DNA of 64,000 nucleotides, taken from NCBI GenBank assembly GCA_024693285.1, contig JAILLE010000042.1, forward strand, positions 1 to 64,000. Reading direction: 5' to 3'. Below are positions 26,833-36,500 of this stretch, piece after piece. Position 1 is the stretch's first letter, and each line of letters opens with the position of its first letter. Made by a program: the position numbers and the translations under genes. The notes under the pieces were generated by a model. The model did not search any database, was not told where the DNA came from, and saw nothing but the letters and a program-made list of their open reading frames with translations. The DNA is from Bacteroidales bacterium. Its GTDB lineage: Bacteria; Bacteroidota; Bacteroidia; Bacteroidales; UBA932.

Positions 26833-26840
26833 CAAATATA
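26833..26840 (-). promoter_or_regulatory. -7 box of rnhA-pdxA-rfbB
   Basis: TATATTTG on the minus strand, ending 5 nt from the rnhA ATG at 26827. A weak -33 (ATTG) is at 26863-26866. It is divergent from the rfbD promoter. Confidence 0.5.
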
Positions 26841-26850
26841 CGTTAAAAAT

Positions 26851-26882
26851 TTTGCGTGACTTCAATTTTGTGACTATTTTTG
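26851..26882 (+). promoter_or_regulatory. Promoter of rfbDAC
   Basis: TTTG (26851-26854), a 20-nt spacer and TATTTTTG (26875-26882). The rfbD ATG begins at 26888, 5 nt later, so the predicted transcript starts at or within a base or two of the start codon. Confidence 0.7.
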
Positions 26883-26887
26883 GGAAT

Positions 26888-27766
26888 ATGAATATTCTTG
26901 TCACTGGAGCTAATGGCCAACTCGGGAGCGAGCTGCGCTTAGCCGCGGCGAAAGGCCGCGACAGATATGTTTTCACCGACGTCACATCTTTTCCCGGCGT
27001 TGAGACTGTCTATTTAGATATAACCAACATCGACGCCGTCAGGATCATCTGCGACTCGGAAGACATCGACGTGATTGTCAATTGCGCCGCCTACACCAAT
27101 GTCGACAAGGCGGAGGACGACTCGGCTACCGCCTTGCTTCTGAACAGCACCGCTGTTGAAACCTTGGCCACTGTGGCGGCAGAGAGAGATGCCGTCTTGA
27201 TTCATATCTCGACGGATTATGTGTTCCATGGCGACAGGACCACGCCTTGCAAGGAAGACTGGCCGACTCACCCTTTGGGAGTCTACGGATCGACCAAATT
27301 GCTCGGTGAGAAGAAGATCGAAGATTCCGGATGCAAGAATATCATCATCCGTACCGCATGGCTTTACTCCCCTTTCGGGAAGAATTTCGTCAAGACGATG
27401 CTCCAGCTTACCGCTGAGCGGAACTCTCTTAAGGTCGTATTCGACCAAGTCGGCACTCCGACTTACGCCAGCGACCTGGCCGGACTCATATTCAAAATGA
27501 TTGATGAGAATATGCTTGACCGCCAGGGAATATATCATTTCAGCAATGAGGGAGCCATCTCTTGGTACGATTTCGCCAAGGCGATATGCGAGATTGGGGG
27601 AAACACCTGTGACATAAAGCCATGCCACACCGAGGACTATCCCTCAAAGGCCGAGAGACCACGATTCTCCGTGCTTGACAAAACGAAGGTTAAAGAGACA
27701 TTCGGCATCACGATCCCTTATTGGAGGGATTCTCTCGTGGAATGCATCAAAAGGATAAAAAGATAA
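26888..27766 (+). CDS. rfbD: dTDP-4-dehydrorhamnose reductase
   Basis: A 292-residue NAD(P)-dependent reductase for the last step of dTDP-L-rhamnose synthesis. Motifs: [10 protein letters not shown] at the N-terminus, [22 protein letters not shown] and the catalytic YGSTKLLGE. The frame is open far upstream (to 26447), but the start at 26888 matches the family N-terminus and the promoter. The stop overlaps the rfbA start by one base (TAATG). Confidence 0.95.
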   Translation: MNILVTGANGQLGSELRLAAAKGRDRYVFTDVTSFPGVETVYLDITNIDAVRIICDSEDIDVIVNCAAYTNVDKAEDDSATALLLNSTAVETLATVAAERDAVLIHISTDYVFHGDRTTPCKEDWPTHPLGVYGSTKLLGEKKIEDSGCKNIIIRTAWLYSPFGKNFVKTMLQLTAERNSLKVVFDQVGTPTYASDLAGLIFKMIDENMLDRQGIYHFSNEGAISWYDFAKAICEIGGNTCDIKPCHTEDYPSKAERPRFSVLDKTKVKETFGITIPYWRDSLVECIKRIKR

Positions 27767-28641
27767 TGAAAGGAATTGTACTGGCCGGAGGAAGCGGCAC
27801 AAGACTCTACCCCATCACCAAGGGGGTTAGCAAGCAAATGCTTCCGATTTATGACAAGCCGATGGTTTACTACCCTATCTCGGTGCTTATGAATGCCGGG
27901 ATCAGGGATATTCTGATAATCTCAACCCCGACTGATTTGCCCGCTTTCAGGAGGCTTCTCGGGGACGGGAGCGACTTCGGAGTCAAGTTCACTTATGCGG
28001 AACAACCCTCACCGGATGGCCTTGCGCAGGCCTTCATAATCGGAGAGGACTTTATCGGTGACGACTGCGCATGTCTGGTTCTCGGAGATAACATATTCCA
28101 CGGGGCAGGCTTCGAGGAACAGTTGAAGGCCGCGGTGACCACAGCCGAGGAAGAGGGCAAGGCAACAGTATTCGGCTACTGGGTAAGCGACCCTCAGAGG
28201 TATGGAGTCGCCGAGTTCGATGCGGAGGGCAACTGCCTCAGTATCGAAGAGAAACCCTCCGCTCCGAAAAGCAACTACGCTGTGACAGGCTTGTATTTCT
28301 ATCCCAATGATGTCGTAGAGGTAGCGAAAACTATCAAGCCCTCCGCTCGTGGCGAGTTGGAGATCACTACAGTCAACCAAGTGTTCCTCTCGAGAGGGAT
28401 ACTCAAGGTCCAGAAACTCGGCCAGGGCTTCGCATGGCTGGACACCGGCACCCACGAGTCCCTTACAGAAGCCTCTAACTACATTGAGGTTATCGAGAAA
28501 AGGCAGGGGCTTAAGGTGGCCTGCCTCGAAGAGATCGCATTCAGGAACGGTTGGATTGATGCGGCAAAATTGGCTGCGGTAGCGGCACCTATGGCCAAAA
28601 ACCAATATGGGCAATACCTTTTGAGACTTGCGGGGGCATGA
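27766..28641 (+). CDS. rfbA: Glucose-1-phosphate thymidylyltransferase
   Basis: A 291-residue nucleotidyltransferase that makes dTDP-glucose from glucose-1-phosphate and dTTP, the committed first step of dTDP-L-rhamnose synthesis. Motifs: [16 protein letters not shown] at the N-terminus, [12 protein letters not shown] and VLGDNIFHG, with DTGTHESL near the C-terminus. Its start overlaps the rfbD stop, and its stop overlaps the rfbC start (ATGA), so the three genes are tightly coupled. Confidence 0.96.
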   Translation: MKGIVLAGGSGTRLYPITKGVSKQMLPIYDKPMVYYPISVLMNAGIRDILIISTPTDLPAFRRLLGDGSDFGVKFTYAEQPSPDGLAQAFIIGEDFIGDDCACLVLGDNIFHGAGFEEQLKAAVTTAEEEGKATVFGYWVSDPQRYGVAEFDAEGNCLSIEEKPSAPKSNYAVTGLYFYPNDVVEVAKTIKPSARGELEITTVNQVFLSRGILKVQKLGQGFAWLDTGTHESLTEASNYIEVIEKRQGLKVACLEEIAFRNGWIDAAKLAAVAAPMAKNQYGQYLLRLAGA

Positions 28642-29192
28642 ATGTCATAAAAACAGAGATAGAAGGGGTATTTATACTCGAGCCTAGGATCTTCGAGGAT
28701 CCAAGAGGATATTTCTTCGAATCATTCAATCTCAGGGATTTCGAGGAACAGGTCGGACATGTGGATTTCGTGCAGGACAACGAGAGCAAGTCGAGCTACG
28801 GTGTCGTGCGGGGACTCCATTTCCAGAAAGGCGAGCACTGCCAGGCGAAACTTGTCAGAGTCGTCAGAGGCTCGGTACTTGATGTCGCGGTCGACATTAG
28901 GCCTGGCTCCCCCACTTTCGGCAAGCATGTGGCCGTGGAACTGACCGGAGAGAACCATAGGCAGCTTTTCCTTCCACGAGGAATGGCCCATGGCTTTAGC
29001 GTACTTTCAGAAGAAGCGGTGTTCCAGTATAAATGCGACAACTTCTACTGCAAGGAAGCGGAAGGTGCCATTGCCTGGGACGACCCGGATCTTGGGATTG
29101 ACTGGAGGATTCCTGCCGAGGATGTGATTCTTTCTGAGAAAGACAGCCACCATCCGAGGCTAGCGGAGGCAGGTCAGGATATTTTGCTGTAA
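28638..29192 (+). CDS. rfbC: dTDP-4-dehydrorhamnose 3,5-epimerase
   Basis: A 184-residue cupin-fold epimerase, third step of dTDP-L-rhamnose synthesis. Motifs: [28 protein letters not shown] with the catalytic His, [23 protein letters not shown] and PRGMAHGF. It starts within the rfbA stop (ATGA). The last 19 nt overlap the end of the convergent recG gene. Confidence 0.96.
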   Translation: MNVIKTEIEGVFILEPRIFEDPRGYFFESFNLRDFEEQVGHVDFVQDNESKSSYGVVRGLHFQKGEHCQAKLVRVVRGSVLDVAVDIRPGSPTFGKHVAVELTGENHRQLFLPRGMAHGFSVLSEEAVFQYKCDNFYCKEAEGAIAWDDPDLGIDWRIPAEDVILSEKDSHHPRLAEAGQDILL

Positions 29193-31288
29193 TCCTTTAT
29201 TGAATATTTATCCTTGCGGAGCTCGGCCGCCAATGAGGCGTTGACGGGGTCCGTGAGAGTCGGGTCGCCGGCGAGGACATGCTCGGCATAACTCCTGGCG
29301 TCCGAAAGAATCTGCCCGTCATGGGCCAGGGAAGCTATATTCAGCGAGATTGGGAGACCGCTCTGCTGGGTTCCTTCCAGATCACCGGGGCCTCTCATCT
29401 TCATATCTTCCTCAGCCAGGTCAAAGCCATTCTCAGTGGCGCACATCAGCTCCAGCCGCTTTCTGGACTCCTTACTGACCTTATTGCCGTGCATCAGCAC
29501 GCAATAGGACTTTTCAGAGCCCCGGCCGACACGCCCGCGAAGCTGATGGAGCTGAGCCAAGCCAAATCTCTCGGCATTCTCAATCACCATAATAGAGGCG
29601 TTCGGCACATCGACTCCTACCTCGATGACCGTTGTGGAGACTAGGATATTTGCCCTTCCCGCGGCAAAGGCGTCCATGTTGAACTTCTTGACCTCGCTGG
29701 TCTGCTGGCCATGAACGATGGCGACTTTATAATCCGGCATCGGGAAACGCCGGACAATCTCCTCGTAACCAGCCTCAAGGTTCTGATAATCAAGTTTTTC
29801 ACTCTCAAAGATAAGAGGATATACTATGAATACCTGACGGCCGGCGGCGATCTCTTTGCGGATGAAATTATACATCTGAGGGCGCTTACCCTCCCCTATC
29901 AGCATAGTCTGGATCGGCTTGCGCCCTGGAGGCATCTCATCAATGACGGACACGTCCAAATCGCCGTAGAAAGTCATCGCAAGGGTCCTCGGAATTGGGG
30001 TCGCTGTCATAACAAGAACATGCGGAGGTGCGTCCGTAGCACCTTTTGACCAGAGTTTCGAGCGTTGCTCGACACCGAACCGGTGCTGCTCATCAATGAT
30101 GGCCAGGCCGAGATTATGGAAAACCACATCGTCCTCGATGAGGGCGTGGGTGCCGATGATGATTCCGACAGAACCGTCCCGGAGGCCTTCATGGATCGGC
30201 CGTCGTTCCGCCTTGGTGGTGGAGCCTATAAGCAGCTCGCAACGCACTCCGGTGGGCTCCAAGTATTTCTTTATGTTCGCAAAATGCTGCTGGGCAAGCA
30301 CCTCGGTAGGAGCCATGATGCAGGCCTGGTAGCCGTTTCCGACGGCTATCAAAGCCGACAAGACAGCCACCATTGTCTTCCCGGAACCCACATCGCCCTG
30401 CAGAAGGCGGTTCATTTGGTGGCCGCTCATAAGGTCCGCATGGATCTCTTTTATCACCCTCTTCTGGGCGCCTGTCAGCTCGTATGGAAGTGCATTAAAA
30501 CAGGCGTGGAAGGCAGGCCCGACTTTGGGCATAGGTATACCGTTATCCGCCCTCGAACGGATATATTTCTGCTTCAGAAGAGATAGTTGGAGAAGGAATA
30601 GCTCCTCCCATTTCAGCCTGTACTGGGCCTTCGAAAGAGCGGCCTGGTCAGTCGGGAAATGAATATTCCTGATCGCATATTTCAATGGAACCAGCCCTTT
30701 CTCCCTGAGGATATAGTCAGGAAGGGTTTCCTGAATGTCCCCGATAGCGAGATCGATAGCCTCCGCCATCAACTTGTTCATCACCTTGCCTGTCACGCCA
30801 CCGTTCCTGAGTTTGTCGGTGGAGTTATACACGCCAGTCAGCACCCCGGAAAAATTCTGAGCCCCATTGGTGGGAGGGTTGTCTATCTCCGGATGTACCA
30901 TATTCATCTTGCCGTTGAATACCGAAGGCTTGCCGAAGAAGAGAAAGGTCGAGCCGGGTTTCAAACGGTCATAAGTATACTTAATCCCTTTAAAGAAAAC
31001 TAGTTCCATCTCTCCGCTGGAATCCCTCACCAGAACGCTTAGGCGCTGTTTGGCACCTTTGCCCGTGAGTTCGGTGGAGACCACCTGGGCAAGGATTTGG
31101 ACGAGCGCGCTGCCGGACTGGACATCAGCGATGAATTGGATAGAACTGCGATCGATATAGCGGAAAGGATAGGTGTGCAAAAGGTCTCCGACAGTCTCGA
31201 CCTCAAGCTCAGTCCGGAGCAGCGAGGCCCTTTTCGGCCCCACTCCCGGCAAGTACTGCACCTCTGTATCTAGCTTATTCCGCATCAT
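29174..31288 (-). CDS. recG: ATP-dependent DNA helicase RecG
   Basis: A 704-residue superfamily 2 helicase that remodels stalled forks and branched recombination intermediates. The N-terminal wedge/OB region (YLPGVGPKRASLL to about residue 160) is followed by Walker A GDVGSGKTMVA, the IIDEQHRFGVEQR box, VMTATPIPRTL and the C-terminal TTVIEVGVDVPNA and QLRGRVGRG motifs. Two adjacent ATGs (31288, 31285) are possible. A -7 box TATTTTTG (31293-31300 minus) ends 4 or 7 nt before them. The 3' end overlaps rfbC. Confidence 0.95.
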   Translation of the reverse strand: MMRNKLDTEVQYLPGVGPKRASLLRTELEVETVGDLLHTYPFRYIDRSSIQFIADVQSGSALVQILAQVVSTELTGKGAKQRLSVLVRDSSGEMELVFFKGIKYTYDRLKPGSTFLFFGKPSVFNGKMNMVHPEIDNPPTNGAQNFSGVLTGVYNSTDKLRNGGVTGKVMNKLMAEAIDLAIGDIQETLPDYILREKGLVPLKYAIRNIHFPTDQAALSKAQYRLKWEELFLLQLSLLKQKYIRSRADNGIPMPKVGPAFHACFNALPYELTGAQKRVIKEIHADLMSGHQMNRLLQGDVGSGKTMVAVLSALIAVGNGYQACIMAPTEVLAQQHFANIKKYLEPTGVRCELLIGSTTKAERRPIHEGLRDGSVGIIIGTHALIEDDVVFHNLGLAIIDEQHRFGVEQRSKLWSKGATDAPPHVLVMTATPIPRTLAMTFYGDLDVSVIDEMPPGRKPIQTMLIGEGKRPQMYNFIRKEIAAGRQVFIVYPLIFESEKLDYQNLEAGYEEIVRRFPMPDYKVAIVHGQQTSEVKKFNMDAFAAGRANILVSTTVIEVGVDVPNASIMVIENAERFGLAQLHQLRGRVGRGSEKSYCVLMHGNKVSKESRKRLELMCATENGFDLAEEDMKMRGPGDLEGTQQSGLPISLNIASLAHDGQILSDARSYAEHVLAGDPTLTDPVNASLAAELRKDKYSIKDYSKIS

Positions 31289-31292
31289 ATAG

Positions 31293-31320
31293 CAAAAATA
31301 GGGAAAAAAACGTATATTTG
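31293..31320. promoter_or_regulatory. Divergent -7 boxes of recG and the kinase-AAA gene
   Basis: Minus strand TATTTTTG (31293-31300) faces recG, and plus strand TATATTTG (31313-31320) faces the kinase-AAA gene at 31351. The two boxes are 12 bp apart. No clean -33 boxes are seen. Confidence 0.5.
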
Positions 31321-31350
31321 GGAGAACGATAAAGCAAACACTCGTATAAA

Positions 31351-33093
31351 ATGATTCTCGAAGAAGGGTTCCGGATCAATGACTACCGCATCAGCGACTT
31401 CATAAAGGAAGGACTATTCAACAGTACCTACCGGGTGGTTGACGACCGCGGCAAGTCTTATTTCATGAAGTTTTTTGAAGACGATAAAGTTCCCGAGAAG
31501 CTTATTAATCAGGGAGAAATCCTGGAAATAGCTCTTAGTAGGCGCGTCAGCCATAAGAACGTCATCTCATATGTGAGCGATGGGACTATTTCGATCGAGG
31601 GCAAGAATTATCACTACCTGATTACGGAGTTCTTTCATGGAGTCCTCCTGTCTGAACTATTGAATGAGGGCAGAATATTCCCGTACCAAGAAGCCAGAGG
31701 GATGATGTGCGGGATCCTTAATGGGTTGCGTTATCTCCATTCTCTCCATCTCAACCATAATGACATCACTCCAAGGAATATTCTTTTAGAAGAAGCCGGG
31801 CGCGACCAGTATATTCCTAAGATCATCGATCTCGGCCACTTATATCCAGCCATTAGCGGAACTCCACCCTTTCCGGTCATAGACCTGAATCCTTCGTATT
31901 GCTCACCTGAATCTCTTACAGGCATTTTCGAAAACGGCGGTGACATTTTTTCCGCGGCCGCCGTGTTCTACAGTATGCTGACTGGCAAGGAACCTTGGCC
32001 GTGCGAGGCATCAAAGGATGACTCCTATTCAAACAAAAGACGGAAGGTCCGTAACGCCAGGAAAGAACCTCTCGACCTGTCCGCCCTATCAAACAATGGA
32101 GTTCCTGATAATATCGTTGAGCTGATCTCAATGGCGCTCAAGCTTGATCCAGCCAGAAGAATCCATCTCGAGAGTTTCTTTAAGGCCATATTGGTCGATA
32201 CTGTCATCCCGACTCAGGAACAGGAGACTAAAGAAACAGTTGATAGCTTGGAGGGAGAGAATGGGCAGGACCAACAAACTAAGATTACCGCTGTCAAAGT
32301 CCAGATTCAGAAAAAGAAAGGTGGTGGCTTTGATGATGTCGCCGGAATGGATAAATTGAAAGCTGAATTGACGAACAGGGTGATCTGGATCTTACGGGAT
32401 CGGGAAAAAGCCGCGAAATACCGGCTTACCCCTCCTAATGGAATGATTCTTTACGGCCCTCCTGGTTGTGGCAAGACCTTTTTCGCCGAAAAATTCGCGG
32501 AAGAGTCGCAATTGAATTTTGTCCTTGTGAACGGCTCAGACCTCGGCAGTGTGTATATTCATGGAACACAGGGGAAAATCGCCAATTTGTTTAAAGAGGC
32601 GGAGAGAAAAGCTCCGACTATATTATGTTTCGACGAGTTTGATTCCTTCGTGCCTTCACGTAGTTCAATGGCGGCGGAGCACCGGCCTGAAGAAATCAAT
32701 GAGTTCCTGGGGCAGCTGAATAACTGCGCGAAGAGGGGCATCTTCGTCATAGCTACGACCAACCGGTTGGATCTGATCGATCCAGCAATCCTTAGAAGGG
32801 GCAGGATTGACCTTAAATATGAAATCCCAGCACCGGATGAGGACACTCGGATGCGCATATTCGCTTTGCACCTAAAAGACCGGCCTGTCACGAATGACAT
32901 CGATTGTGATGTACTCGCCAAATTGACTGCCAATTACGCCTCTTCAGACATCGCTTTCATAGTCAACGAGGCTGCCATGATGGCGGCTTTGGCAGATGTG
33001 CCCATATCTCAGGCTCATCTTATCAACTCGATCAAGGCCAATAAGTCATCTTTGGTTTCCAGCGGGCAGGCAAGGAAAAAAATCGGGTTTTAA
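31351..33093 (+). CDS. Protein kinase-AAA+ ATPase fusion
   Basis: A 580-residue protein with two enzymatic halves. Residues about 10-285 are a eukaryotic-type Ser/Thr kinase: Lys40 (FMKFF), catalytic loop HNDITPRN (136-143, a non-RD form), DLG at 160-162, SPE at 185-187 and Arg270. The glycine loop is poor (GLFNSTY). A charged linker (about 285-325) leads to a classical AAA module: Walker A GPPGCGKT (369-376), Walker B ILCFDE (424-429), sensor Asn471, the arginine-finger segment LRRGRID (481-487) and a C-terminal lid. It has no signal peptide or membrane segment, so it is cytoplasmic. It stands alone between recG and a DUF486 gene. The target is unknown; signal-controlled remodelling of a protein complex is an inference. 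Confidence 0.85.
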   Translation: MILEEGFRINDYRISDFIKEGLFNSTYRVVDDRGKSYFMKFFEDDKVPEKLINQGEILEIALSRRVSHKNVISYVSDGTISIEGKNYHYLITEFFHGVLLSELLNEGRIFPYQEARGMMCGILNGLRYLHSLHLNHNDITPRNILLEEAGRDQYIPKIIDLGHLYPAISGTPPFPVIDLNPSYCSPESLTGIFENGGDIFSAAAVFYSMLTGKEPWPCEASKDDSYSNKRRKVRNARKEPLDLSALSNNGVPDNIVELISMALKLDPARRIHLESFFKAILVDTVIPTQEQETKETVDSLEGENGQDQQTKITAVKVQIQKKKGGGFDDVAGMDKLKAELTNRVIWILRDREKAAKYRLTPPNGMILYGPPGCGKTFFAEKFAEESQLNFVLVNGSDLGSVYIHGTQGKIANLFKEAERKAPTILCFDEFDSFVPSRSSMAAEHRPEEINEFLGQLNNCAKRGIFVIATTNRLDLIDPAILRRGRIDLKYEIPAPDEDTRMRIFALHLKDRPVTNDIDCDVLAKLTANYASSDIAFIVNEAAMMAALADVPISQAHLINSIKANKSSLVSSGQARKKIGF

Positions 33094-33114
33094 CCATTTT
33101 CCTCAGAAAAGCGT

Positions 33115-33122
33115 TATCTTCG
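33115..33122 (+). promoter_or_regulatory. -7 box of the DUF486 gene
   Basis: TATCTTCG, the TTCG form of the -7 box, ending 27 nt before ATG 33150. The -33 position has only TTTT (33088-33091). Confidence 0.4.
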
Positions 33123-33149
33123 CGGCCCGAAAACTGAAAGCGACTGATA

Positions 33150-33518
33150 ATGCGTGGGATTTGGACTATACTGATGCTGGTCTGCTCGAATGTGTTCATG
33201 ACATTCGCATGGTACGGCCATCTTAAACTCAACGAGATGAAAATCTCGACAGGTTGGCCTCTCATTTTGGTCATCCTGTTCTCGTGGGGAATAGCGTTTT
33301 TTGAGTATTGCCTCACCGTTCCAGCGAACCGGATCGGTTTCTCAGGCAACGGCGGCCCCTTCAACCTTCTTCAACTGAAGGTCATCCAGGAGGCGATATC
33401 CCTGACCGTATTCACATTGATAGTGATGCTCGTTTTCAAAGGTGAGAGCATCCATTGGAACCATCTGGTGGCCTTCGGCTGCCTTGTGCTTGCCGTTTTC
33501 TTTGCCTTCCTGAAATAG
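33150..33518 (+). CDS. DMT-superfamily membrane protein (DUF486)
   Basis: A 122-residue protein with four predicted membrane segments. The motifs FMTFAWYGHLK, FFEYCLTVPANRIG and the segment FNLLQLKVIQEAISLTVFT are characteristic of DUF486, a small family related to drug/metabolite transporters. The length is normal for the family. Its substrate is unknown. It lies between the kinase-AAA gene and tamB and has its own -7 box. Confidence 0.85.
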   Translation: MRGIWTILMLVCSNVFMTFAWYGHLKLNEMKISTGWPLILVILFSWGIAFFEYCLTVPANRIGFSGNGGPFNLLQLKVIQEAISLTVFTLIVMLVFKGESIHWNHLVAFGCLVLAVFFAFLK

Positions 33519-33577
33519 CCTGCGACCGACAGTATCTCTTCTATAGTGATATACCAAAGAATTATCTCTTTTTTTGG

Positions 33578-33585
33578 TATATTTG
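33578..33585 (+). promoter_or_regulatory. -7 box of tamB
   Basis: TATATTTG, ending 6 nt before the GTG start at 33592. There is no obvious -33 box. Confidence 0.5.
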
Positions 33586-33591
33586 TAGATT

Positions 33592-36500
33592 GTGAGAAAG
33601 GCGCTCAAGATATTCTGGTCTATTATCATGACTATGGCGGTACTGCTGTTCGCCGTGTGGCTTCTGATCCAGATGCCACCGGTCCAGACTTTTATCGCCA
33701 AAAGGGTCACCCGATCTCTTGAGGACAAATTCGGTGGCAAGATCGAGTTCTCCTCTGTCCATCTCAAGCCTTTCAATGCCCTTATCCTGAAAGATGTCAG
33801 GCTGGTCGATGATGATCCTCCCGTGACTCCGGGAGGAGAAGTACTTGACACCCTGGCCAAAGCCCAATCCATCACGGCGACCTTCTCAATCAAGGGCTTA
33901 TTCAAAAAAGAGGGATTGCACTTAGGCAAAGTCTCCGTGGGCGGAGCATCCTTCACATATGTATCAGAAGAGCGTGGATCCAATATCAAACGGTTCTTCG
34001 GCTCGTCCGGGAAAGAAAAAGAGAAGGAAAAGAAAGAGATGGGGCGCCTTTTCGACGCTGAAAAGGTGCAGGTGAGCGATTTCCGGTTCAGATTGGTGAA
34101 TCTCAAACATCCAAGGCCTTCCGTAGAGGGTGGGATAAACTGGACTGACCTGGATATCACCGTCCATGACCTTGAAGCCAAGGACCTCAATCTGTCCAAC
34201 GGATATATGAAGGGTGAGGTGGAGCGCCTCTCCGCCACTGAGAGGAGCGGCTACCATATCAACTCTTTATCCGGGAAAACGACTGTAGGAGGCGGTGCGG
34301 CCATTGTCGAGGACCTCAAAATGACCGATGATTGGTCGGACATCCGAATGGACGAGTACCACATGAGGTACCATGACATCTACTCTTTCAACGAGTTCCT
34401 TGATAAGGTCAGTATTGGAGGAACCATACGGAACAGCATAATCGATTTCAAGAGTCTCAGCTACTTCTCCACGGCTTTAAAACCAATGAACGTAAGGTTC
34501 AATGTGGCGAAGGCCTCTGTCGACGGGCCCGTCAGTGACCTGGGGATCGACAGAGTTGAGTTCTTGGAGACCGGAAGCGGGGTCAGCGGAAAAGCGGAGG
34601 GCCGCATCACGGGACTGCCGGACATAAACACCACTGTTTTAGACTTTTGGGTGGAGGATCTGGATTTCTCGACCGACGGGCTCGGAAAATTCGTGGGTGG
34701 TTTCGCCCCCTCAGCGAAATTGTCCTTGGGCAAATTCGCTCCTGGTGAGAGAATCACTTTCGACGGAAATGTTTTAGGAACCCTTAACAATCTCGCCGTT
34801 AGCGGAAGAGCGGACACCAAAGCTTCCGGCTCCATCAAGACCGACCTCAGGATGAGAGACCTGATAAAGAATTCAGGAAGCATGGTGTTCGCCGGATCAT
34901 TTGCCGCCAATTCTTTGAATTTAGGGTCGATCGCCGGAATAGACAAAATTGGGGAGGCCACGATGCGTGGAGCGGTCACTGCCACATTGGCGAAGAAAGG
35001 AGGCATTGACCTTAAAATCGACTCACTCCTGATCGACAAGTTCAAGGCGCTGGATTATGAATATTCCAATATTATGGCCGCCGGAACATATTCAGACGAG
35101 GCCTTCGACGGACGTCTTATCTGCAGCGATCCCAACCTTAACCTTTTGTTCCAGGGAATATTCACATTATCAGACAATACGAGCAACGGCCTCTATAAGT
35201 TCTATGCCGACATCGGATACGCTGACCTGCAAGCCCTTGGCCTTGACAAACGAGGAGTATCCAAGGTCGCGGGTAGAGTAAACGCCAACTATATGACCGT
35301 GGGGAAAGAGGATGTTATCGGAGATTTGGACGTGCTGGACATCGAACTGGAGAACTCCCTTGGGAAATACGATGTCGGAGATGTCCGGATTCGATCCCAT
35401 TCAGGCGAAGGGCTCCACAGGATCCGCCTCAACTCAAGTTTCGCCGACATCTCATACTCCGGCTCCAAGCCGTTTACAGGAATCGTTAAAGACTTGAGGG
35501 AACTCACTGTGCTTAAGGAACTTCCTATCCTTTGCAAAGACACGGTAAAAACCTGGAACGGAGCCCGCTACGACGTGAGGCTGGACGTCCACGACATTCG
35601 TGATGTTTTATCATTCGCGATGCCTGGTCTTTATATCGCTGACAGCACAAAGGCAAGGCTGACTGTCTCTGGAGAGGGGGACCTCAAGGCTACAGTCCGC
35701 TCTTCCAGGATAGCGATGAAGAAGAACTATCTCCGCAACCTTGATCTGGCTTTTGACAACCGTGGAGGCAGTCTGAACGCCGCTTTGACCGGGTCAGAAT
35801 TGGCCATTGGCGGGCTGTTGCTCAATAATGACCAAATCACTTTGTACGCCAATGACAACCACGTCGGATTGGGTTGCTCTTATGACAACCGTGCGGAACT
35901 CACCGATAAGGGAGACATATTCCTTTCCGGAGATTTCTCCCGCGGATCAGATGGTCAGCTTCTCATTGATGGTAAGACACTTCCGTCCAGCATTTGGTTC
36001 AACGCGCAACAATGGAAAATCAGTCCGTCCAACTTCAGTCTGGCCGGAAAGGATTTCTCAGTGGACAAACTGACCGCGGCCAGTGGAGGACAGTCCATAA
36101 AAGTCGGAGGAGGATTTTCTTCTTCCAAGAACGACACCCTCAACGTAGACTTGGTCAAATTCGACATGGGACTGGCCAATAAGATACTCGGACAGGATCT
36201 TGGGATCAAAGGACTGGCGACTGGCAGCGCCAAGGTTACTTCTCCATGGAACAGCAACGCCGGTCTCAACCTGTCGATCGGTTGCGACTCCGTCATGGTG
36301 GCGAACAGGGATGTCGGCAGCCTGGATTTGAGCTGTGACATGGATGAGAACGGCATTCTCAATCTCCTGGTCAAGAACTCGCTTGACGGGAAAAAGACTC
36401 TCGATGTCTCTGGAGGCTACTCGACTAAGGACAAGACACTTAACGTACTGGCTGACTTGGATGGCATGGACGCCGCATATATATCCCCATTCCTCGTATC

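Noticed and set aside
26447..26887. Upstream extension of the rfbD frame
   Set aside because: It runs antisense through rnhA and a promoter; the Rossmann motif starts right after ATG 26888.
33342..34238. 298-codon open frame on - opposite DUF486 and tamB
   Set aside because: Low-complexity Ser-rich product and complete overlap with two well-supported genes.
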